This document shows positions 13,608 through 17,622 of a DNA stretch of 17,622 bases, one piece after another; position 1 is the stretch's first letter, and every line of letters begins with the position of its first letter. Source of the stretch: an uncultured Oscillospiraceae bacterium (GTDB lineage: Bacteria; Bacillota; Clostridia; Oscillospirales; Oscillospiraceae); assembly GCA_910578735.1 (NCBI GenBank), contig CAJTSQ010000045.1, positions 1-17,622 on the forward strand, read 5' to 3'. Position numbers and translations under genes: made by a program. Under the pieces are notes generated by a model. That model had not been told where the DNA came from. It did no database searches and saw nothing but the letters and a program-made list of their open reading frames with translations.

Positions 13608-15263
13608 TTATTGACTGTCTTCATAGTTGACCTTCTCCTCCGTATCCAGATTGGCCACGATGTTCAGTGCCCGGTTGACTCCGGCAGTGATGGCCTTAGA
13701 GGTGGCGGTGGCACCGGAGACGGTGTCCACCGAATTGCTGCCAGAGGTGCGGATCGTGCCCGACCGGCCCACATACCGGAGCAGCACCTCGGGGGTCAAG
13801 GCGGCGGTGCCCACCCGGTCGGTCTCGCTGTGGCTGGTGACAGCCACGCCGGTGACAGCACCGTTCAGGTCCACCCCCACAGTCATCGTGACGGGCCCGC
13901 CAAAGCCCTGGCTCTGCACAGCGACGCAGTAGCCCAGCAGCTGGCCCTCCTGGTCATATCCTGCCATGATAGACAGGGCGCCGGCGGCGTGATAGGGGGT
14001 CTCCGCGCCCACAGTGGCTTGGGGCATGGCCTGGGCCAGCACCGCCTGTTGGTCCCGGACCTCCGCCCGGGCGGTGTCCAGGTCGGTGTAGCGGTGGACG
14101 GTAAAGATAATCCCGCAGGTGACCAGAAGCACGGCGGCCAGGGGCCCCAAGGTCTTGACCAGGGTACGCAGCTGGTCCAGGTAGGCCTCGCCGGGGGCCT
14201 TGCCCTGCCCAAACGCCCGATGAAGAAGTTCCCACTTGGGGGGGACGAACTTAATTTCGGACAGGCTGGCCCGAATCTGGCTCAGCGCGGCCCGGGTGGT
14301 GGTGAAATTGCTGACCCCAAACCGCCGGGGCAGCCCCATCCGGTCCAACAGCCACACCATGCAGTTCATGGTGAGGATGGCCCAGCCAACCCCTTCGGGG
14401 TAGGAGCTGGAGGAGCGCAGCAGCATGGTGAGCAAGCCGCAGCCCACCCCGAACATGATCTGCCCCCTGGGGGTGACCGGGGAGGTGACCGGGTCGGTGG
14501 CGAAGAAGACAGCGCCCAGCAGCAGCCCGCCGCCCATCAGCTGGCAGGCGGCCCACACCAGGGGGGAGACCCCCTTGGGGGCGGTGAACAGGGCGACCGC
14601 AGCCACCGTGCCCAGATAGGCCCCGGGGACCCGGAAGGAGATCACCCGCCGCAGCAGAAGGTAGCCCAGCCCAAGCAGCAGCATGAAGGAGGATACCTCC
14701 CCCATACAGCCTCCCCGCTGGCCCAGAAAGAGCAGGTCCAGAGTCTGGGGGGGCAGCGCCCCCTCGTGGAGGTAGGACATAGGGGTGGCGGCGGATACCG
14801 CGTCGGCGGCGGTGGGGGACATGCGGTGGAGCGGCAGGGTCCAGGTGGTCATCAGGACGGGCAGAGTGCCGGCCAGCATTCGGCCGGCCAGGGCGGGGTT
14901 CATAAAGTTTTTGCCCAGTCCGCCGTAAAACTGCTTGACCACGATGATGGCGAAGGCGGCCCCCATGACAGGCACCCAGTAGGGAGCGCTGGCGGGCAGG
15001 CTGAGGGCCAGCAGCAACCCGGTGACACAGGCGGACAGGTCGCCCACGGTGATGGTCTGCCGGGTGAGCAGGCGGTAGAGGGCCTCAAAGAACATGCAGG
15101 AGAGGACGGATACGGCGGTGAGGGTGAGGGCCCGGGCACCGAAGAAGAATACAGCCATCCCCAGGGCGGGGGTAAGGGACACCAGCATGTCCACCATCAT
15201 AGCCCGGGTGGTGGAGGGCTGGCGCAGCTGGGGGGACAGGCGCTTTTTGACTACAACGCTCAT
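13608..15263 (-). CDS. rnfD-rnfG: Fused RnfD-RnfG electron transport subunit
   Basis: One uninterrupted 551-aa frame joins two normally separate Rnf subunits. Residues 1-310 are RnfD: a polytopic membrane part with GGLGKNFMNPALAGRM (114-129), a flavinylation-type DAVSAAT (154-160, T160) and ATDPVTSPVTPRG (255-267). The RnfD end is visible at CMVWLLDRMGLPRRFG. A hydrophilic linker of about 55 residues follows. Residues 368-551 are RnfG: one membrane helix (about 372-388) and an external FMN domain. That domain has GYCVAVQSQGFGGPVTMTVG (444-463) and the flavin-Thr motif DTVSGAT (513-519, T519). Both covalent-FMN sites are therefore intact, and an ApbE flavin transferase is needed from elsewhere. 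The ATG overlaps the rnfC stop (ATGA). A start at 15485 inside rnfC was rejected. Confidence 0.92.
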   Translation of the reverse strand: MSVVVKKRLSPQLRQPSTTRAMMVDMLVSLTPALGMAVFFFGARALTLTAVSVLSCMFFEALYRLLTRQTITVGDLSACVTGLLLALSLPASAPYWVPVMGAAFAIIVVKQFYGGLGKNFMNPALAGRMLAGTLPVLMTTWTLPLHRMSPTAADAVSAATPMSYLHEGALPPQTLDLLFLGQRGGCMGEVSSFMLLLGLGYLLLRRVISFRVPGAYLGTVAAVALFTAPKGVSPLVWAACQLMGGGLLLGAVFFATDPVTSPVTPRGQIMFGVGCGLLTMLLRSSSSYPEGVGWAILTMNCMVWLLDRMGLPRRFGVSNFTTTRAALSQIRASLSEIKFVPPKWELLHRAFGQGKAPGEAYLDQLRTLVKTLGPLAAVLLVTCGIIFTVHRYTDLDTARAEVRDQQAVLAQAMPQATVGAETPYHAAGALSIMAGYDQEGQLLGYCVAVQSQGFGGPVTMTVGVDLNGAVTGVAVTSHSETDRVGTAALTPEVLLRYVGRSGTIRTSGSNSVDTVSGATATSKAITAGVNRALNIVANLDTEEKVNYEDSQ

Positions 15264-16585
15264 TTCCCCGCCTCCTCTCGCCGCACCAGGCTGCGGGCCT
15301 GGGCCACCAGCTCCACAAGGGGAATCTGGGCGGGACAGATGAAGGAACAGCAGCCGCAGGAGTTGCAGTCCTCCAGGTGGTATTGGGCCAGCCGCTTCAG
15401 ATCGCCCTCCTCCAGGGAGCGGCGGATGAAGGTGGGGGCCAGGTGCATGGGGCAGGAGGCCACACATTTGCCGCACCGGATGCACACCCCTATGGGGGTG
15501 TCCGGCTTATGTTCCCAGTCGGTGAGGCAGACCAGGCTGTTGGTGTCTTTCGTCACGGGGGCGTCCAGGCTCTGGAGGGCGACCCCCATCATGGGGCCGC
15601 CGGTGAGGGTCCGGTCCGCGTCCTCCCGCAGGCCGCCGCAGGCCTCCAGGAGGTGGCGCAGGGGGGTGCCGATGGGAACCCACAGGTTCCGGGGCCGAGT
15701 GACCGCCCCGCCGGTGACGGTGACTGCCCGGTGGGTGAGGGGCCGGCCCTGAAACAGGGCGTCGTGCATGGCGTAGACGGTGGCGATGTTGAATACGATG
15801 CACTTCACATCCAGGGGAGAGCCGCCAGGGGGGACCTCCCGGCCGGTGACGGTCTGGATGATCTGCTTTTCCGCCCCCAGGGGGTAGCGGGTGCGGACAG
15901 CCATAATCTGGACCCGCCCGCCGTGGAGCCGGCGCAGGCGGCGCTCGACCGCCTCTACGGCACTGAGCTTGTCCCCCTCGGTGACCAGCACCACATGCTC
16001 GCAGCCCAGACAGCGGGCCAGCACCTGGGAGACCCGGATGATTTGCTCCCCCCGTTCCAGCAGCAGGCGGTAGTCGGCGGTGACATAGGGCTCGCACTCG
16101 GCGGCGTTGACGATGAGAGTATCCACCTGTCCGGCGGAACGGATGAGCTTCTCCCAAGCGGGGAAAACGCCGCCTCCCATGCCTACAATGCCCGCAGCTT
16201 CCACCCGCTGGGCCATCAGCTCCACGGTGAGCTGTTTGGGGTCCAGAGGGACCATGCGGCCCTGGTAGAGTTCGTTCCGGTCGTCGTTGTGGATGACAAT
16301 GGCGGAGGAGAGGCCGCCCCAGGGATGGGGCCGGTCCTCAATGGCTGCAACCCGTCCTGAGACGCTGGCGTGGGCCGCAGCCCCGGTCTTGCCCCGCCGG
16401 GCGATGGGCTGGCCCACCGTCACGGCGTCTCCGGGGCGGACCATGGGGGTGGAGGGGCCGTCGGCGCACATAATCAGGGGGATGACGATCTCCTTGGGCG
16501 TCTGGGGCAGCCGGGTCAGAGGTTTGCGCCGGGTGTTGCCTTTTCGGGTGGCGGGATATACCCCGCCAAAAAAGGAGTGGGTCAT
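15260..16585 (-). CDS. rnfC: Rnf electron transport complex subunit C
   Basis: A 441-aa peripheral subunit that exchanges electrons with NAD(H) and carries FMN and two 4Fe-4S clusters. The N-terminus FFGGVYPATRKGNTRRKPL is the RnfC biotinyl-like domain start. The flavin/NADH region has GMGGGVFPAWEKL (135-147) and NAAECEPYVTADYRLLLE (160-177). An SLBB-like part follows (VTGGAVTRPRNLWVPIG, about 290-306). The C-terminal ferredoxin domain has CIRCGKCVASCP (C368, C371, C374, C378) and CNSCGCCSFICP (C407, C410, C413, C417). The ATG at 16585 has GCGAGG about 9 bases upstream; an in-frame TTG at 16618 was rejected. It is first in the operon and overlaps rnfD-G by 4 bases. Confidence 0.96.
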   Translation of the reverse strand: MTHSFFGGVYPATRKGNTRRKPLTRLPQTPKEIVIPLIMCADGPSTPMVRPGDAVTVGQPIARRGKTGAAAHASVSGRVAAIEDRPHPWGGLSSAIVIHNDDRNELYQGRMVPLDPKQLTVELMAQRVEAAGIVGMGGGVFPAWEKLIRSAGQVDTLIVNAAECEPYVTADYRLLLERGEQIIRVSQVLARCLGCEHVVLVTEGDKLSAVEAVERRLRRLHGGRVQIMAVRTRYPLGAEKQIIQTVTGREVPPGGSPLDVKCIVFNIATVYAMHDALFQGRPLTHRAVTVTGGAVTRPRNLWVPIGTPLRHLLEACGGLREDADRTLTGGPMMGVALQSLDAPVTKDTNSLVCLTDWEHKPDTPIGVCIRCGKCVASCPMHLAPTFIRRSLEEGDLKRLAQYHLEDCNSCGCCSFICPAQIPLVELVAQARSLVRREEAGK

Positions 16586-16634
16586 AGGGAGAAACCTCGC
16601 TTCGACAATATCACGCAATTACGGTACAGCTTCC

Positions 16635-16663
16635 ATCATAATCCAACAAAAGGGGTCTGTCAA
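16635..16663 (-). promoter_or_regulatory. Sigma-A promoter of the rnf operon
   Basis: On the minus strand perfect TTGACA (16663-16658), 17 bases, TATGAT (16640-16635). The leader to the rnfC ATG is about 43 bases. A near-consensus promoter directly before rnfC, rather than read-through from another rnf gene, marks rnfC as the first gene of the unit. Confidence 0.9.
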
Positions 16664-16679
16664 CATGCATTATAACCAG

Positions 16680-16708
16680 AAAACAACACATTCCGCCCCA
16701 GGGCGGAA
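16680..16708 (-). terminator. Hairpin terminator after the small 16743 gene
   Basis: TTCCGCCC (16691-16698) pairs with GGGCGGAA (16701-16708). On the minus strand it is followed by TGTGTTGTTTT. A second hairpin, AAGGCGGC/GCCGCCTT (16725-16742), lies directly after the stop codon of the gene but has no T run on the minus strand. Confidence 0.55.
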
Positions 16709-16742
16709 AGAAGTTGGCGGGGCGAAGGCGGCTGGCCGCCTT

Positions 16743-17009
16743 TTACAGATCGGAATTCAGCTCTGCCGCCCGATCTTCCAGCCAGGCGGCGGTCTGGGCC
16801 AGGCCATCTTCGGTGATGGGAAAAGAGGCAGTGGCGATAATTTCGCTCAGGTTCATGGCCAGCGGCCCTCTCCAGAATTGAACAGAGAGCCGGGCGCCCT
16901 GCCCCTCGGGGGCCTCCGGCTTGATGAAGAACCGGGCGGAGCCCAGGCTGCCGTACCAACTGTTGCCGTTTTCCCAAAAGAGCAGGGTGGGAATTTCAAT
17001 ATGGTTCAA
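16743..17009 (-). CDS. Small conserved-looking hypothetical protein, TTG start
   Basis: An 88-aa soluble, acidic protein beginning (M)NHIEIPTLLFWENGNSWYG. It contains the aromatic segment SARFFIKPEAPEGQ, a central RLSVQFWRGPLAMNLSEII and an acidic C-terminal helix, EDGLAQTAAWLEDRAAELNS. No known catalytic motif is visible. Mixed beta then alpha content suggests a small compact domain. I do not recognise a named family. The start codon is TTG (17009-17007), supported by AAGGAGG (17025-17019) 9 bases upstream and the lack of any nearby in-frame ATG or GTG. It has its own promoter (17036-17064) and is separated from rnfC by terminators and the rnf promoter, so no functional link to Rnf is implied. 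Confidence 0.75.
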   Translation of the reverse strand: MNHIEIPTLLFWENGNSWYGSLGSARFFIKPEAPEGQGARLSVQFWRGPLAMNLSEIIATASFPITEDGLAQTAAWLEDRAAELNSDL

Positions 17010-17035
17010 CGGGATGCGCCTCCTTGCTGACCTCT

Positions 17036-17064
17036 ATCATAACAGAGAATCAGGCCGCTGTAAA
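17036..17064 (-). promoter_or_regulatory. Sigma-A promoter of the small 16743 gene
   Basis: On the minus strand TTTACA (17064-17059), 17 bases, TATGAT (17041-17036). The predicted leader is about 20 bases and includes the AAGGAGG. Confidence 0.85.
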
Positions 17065-17102
17065 GCCCCGCGCACCACTGGAGGCGGCTTACATAGTATG
17101 GT

Positions 17103-17119
17103 ATGTGGCACTGCCACAT
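17103..17119. promoter_or_regulatory. Perfect inverted repeat ahead of the collagen-like gene
   Basis: ATGTGGCA (17103-17110) and TGCCACAT (17112-17119) are perfect inverted arms around a single C. The 8-bp arms with a 1-base centre look like a dimeric regulator's operator rather than an RNA hairpin. Just upstream is CATAGTATGGTA (17092-17103), which resembles a sporulation mother-cell sigma -10 (CATANNNTA) imperfectly, with an AC pair about 16 bases before it. No good sigma-A promoter is visible on this strand. Confidence 0.4.
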
Positions 17120-17146
17120 CCATTACTTGAGTTGAAGGAGCGCGTT

Positions 17147-17622
17147 ATGAATCGATACTATGCTTCTGATTGGGAGCAGAGCAGTCGGGACGGCGTTGTG
17201 GCGCACCTGACTGGCTGCGGTTGCGGCTGCGGCACGGGCTGCGGCACCGGCTGCGGAAGCAGCTGTGTACCCAGCTGCGGCTGCAATACCGGCTGCAATA
17301 GTGGCTGTAATACAGGCTGTGACTGCGGCTGCGGCTGCAATACCGGCTGTTCCAACCCTGGCCTGCCCCCAGTACCTCCCTGCTCGTTCCCGCCCTTTCC
17401 CGGACCGGGTGTGACCGGTCCCACCGGCCCCCAGGGCTATCCGGGTCCCGATGGCCCAACGGGCCCAACCGGTCCCCAGGGAATCCCGGGCCCCGCCGGT
17501 CCCGCCGGTGCTCAGGGTCCCGCCGGTGCTCAGGGTCCCGCCGGTGCTCAGGGCCCCGCCGGTCCTGCCGGCCCTGTCGGCGCTACAGGCGCGACAGGTG
17601 CTGCCGGCGCTCAGGGCCCCGC
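17147..17622 (+). CDS. Collagen-like protein with Cys-rich N-terminal block (3' end beyond window)
   Basis: From an ATG with AAGGAG at 17135-17140, 158 full codons remain open to the window edge. Residues 1-23 (MNRYYASDWEQSSRDG and onward) are hydrophilic with no signal peptide. Residues 24-68 are almost only Gly, Cys, Thr, Asn and Ser, with 15 Cys at spacings of 2 or 4 (GCGCGCGTGCGTGC, then CNTGC and CNSGC units). A Pro-rich joint follows with a 16th Cys at 79 (LPPVPPCSFPPFPGP). From G88 about 24 Gly-X-Y triplets follow (GPTGPQ, GPAGAQ and so on), typical of a collagen triple helix. Bacterial collagen-like proteins lacking a signal peptide are often exosporium or spore-surface filaments, where Cys-rich parts cross-link. 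That role is inferred. The C-terminal trimerisation domain would lie beyond the edge. Confidence 0.88.
   Translation, partial: MNRYYASDWEQSSRDGVVAHLTGCGCGCGTGCGTGCGSSCVPSCGCNTGCNSGCNTGCDCGCGCNTGCSNPGLPPVPPCSFPPFPGPGVTGPTGPQGYPGPDGPTGPTGPQGIPGPAGPAGAQGPAGAQGPAGAQGPAGPAGPVGATGATGAAGAQGP
17498..17551 (+). repeat. Three perfect 18-bp tandem repeats in the collagen coding region
   Basis: GGTCCCGCCGGTGCTCAG occurs three times head to tail (17498-17515, 17516-17533, 17534-17551), encoding GPAGAQ each time. Variants follow to the edge. Identity at synonymous positions indicates recent duplication by slippage, so the length probably varies between strains. Confidence 0.9.

Noticed and set aside
15264..15485. 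Upstream start for the rnfD-G frame
   Set aside because: It overlaps the RnfC ferredoxin domain in another frame. The ATG at 15263 overlaps the rnfC stop by 4 bases and begins a normal RnfD sequence.
13347..15752. 801-codon open frame on the + strand
   Set aside because: It lies antisense to rnfA, the rnfD-G fusion and rnfC, all with clear family motifs. The product is low-complexity, rich in Gly, His, Gln and Pro, a typical shadow in GC-rich DNA.
17217..17350. Cys/Gly-rich block as a separate small peptide or bacteriocin precursor
   Set aside because: It is in frame and continuous with the collagen repeat, with one RBS and one start at 17147, so it is a domain of that protein.
17145..17468. 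Arg/Ser/Gln-rich frames on the - strand opposite the collagen-like gene
   Set aside because: They are the reverse complement of the Gly-Cys repeat codons, so their repetitive composition is a by-product.
17498..17622. CRISPR-like array
   Set aside because: The 18-bp units are contiguous with no spacers and encode Gly-X-Y triplets.

Overview
The window looks like a chromosomal segment of a GC-rich, gut-type Clostridia species. The best guess is an Oscillospiraceae relative of Flavonifractor, Lawsonibacter or Intestinimonas. The reasons are the strong GGAGG ribosome-binding sites, near-consensus sigma-A promoters in the spacers, a Pol I with a degenerate proofreading domain, an Rnf-type electron-transport operon and a DivIVA-like protein. 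No taxonomic marker such as 16S rRNA is present, so this is an inference from style and gene content.

Layout. (1) Positions 1-128 hold the 5' part of an unrecognised minus-strand gene. It lies downstream of a minus-strand tRNA-Leu(GAG) gene (456-542) that has its own consensus promoter and terminator, an arrangement often seen where a mobile element has entered a tRNA 3' end. (2) polA (844-3540) follows in + orientation. (3) Then comes a + strand run: a small membrane protein, a YiiX/NlpC-P60-like cysteine hydrolase, a CPBP-family membrane protease, rimI and tsaD (3750-6900), with very tight or overlapping junctions from the hydrolase onward. (4) An MBOAT O-acyltransferase and an SGNH-like partner (7127-9682) form a likely polysaccharide O-acetylation pair, closed by a strong terminator. 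(5) A monocistronic CPA2-type cation/proton antiporter (9836-11017) has its own promoter and terminator. (6) A minus-strand class I methyltransferase (11159-12022) and a + strand DivIVA-like coiled-coil gene (12219-12932) are transcribed divergently from back-to-back promoters.

(7) On the minus strand, 16663 down to 12984 is a compact Rnf operon: promoter, rnfC, a fused rnfD-rnfG and rnfA. No rnfB or rnfE lies beside it, although the operon is bounded by its own promoter and a terminator. This is the most unusual gene system in the window. (8) Upstream of it is a small minus-strand hypothetical gene with a TTG start (16743-17009). (9) At the right edge a + strand gene (17147 to beyond the window) encodes a protein with a regular Cys-rich N-terminal block followed by collagen Gly-X-Y repeats, probably a spore or cell-surface filament protein.

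The housekeeping genes (polA, rimI, tsaD, tRNA-Leu) are ordinary. The energetic module (Rnf complex, cation/proton antiporter) and the envelope module (O-acetylation pair, DivIVA-like protein, collagen-like protein) are where new biology is most likely. Stretches of about 300 bases or more without a gene: 129-455 holds two hairpin terminators, a tRNA-3'-like fragment and otherwise nothing recognisable; 543-843 holds two promoters and a GC-rich palindromic stretch.
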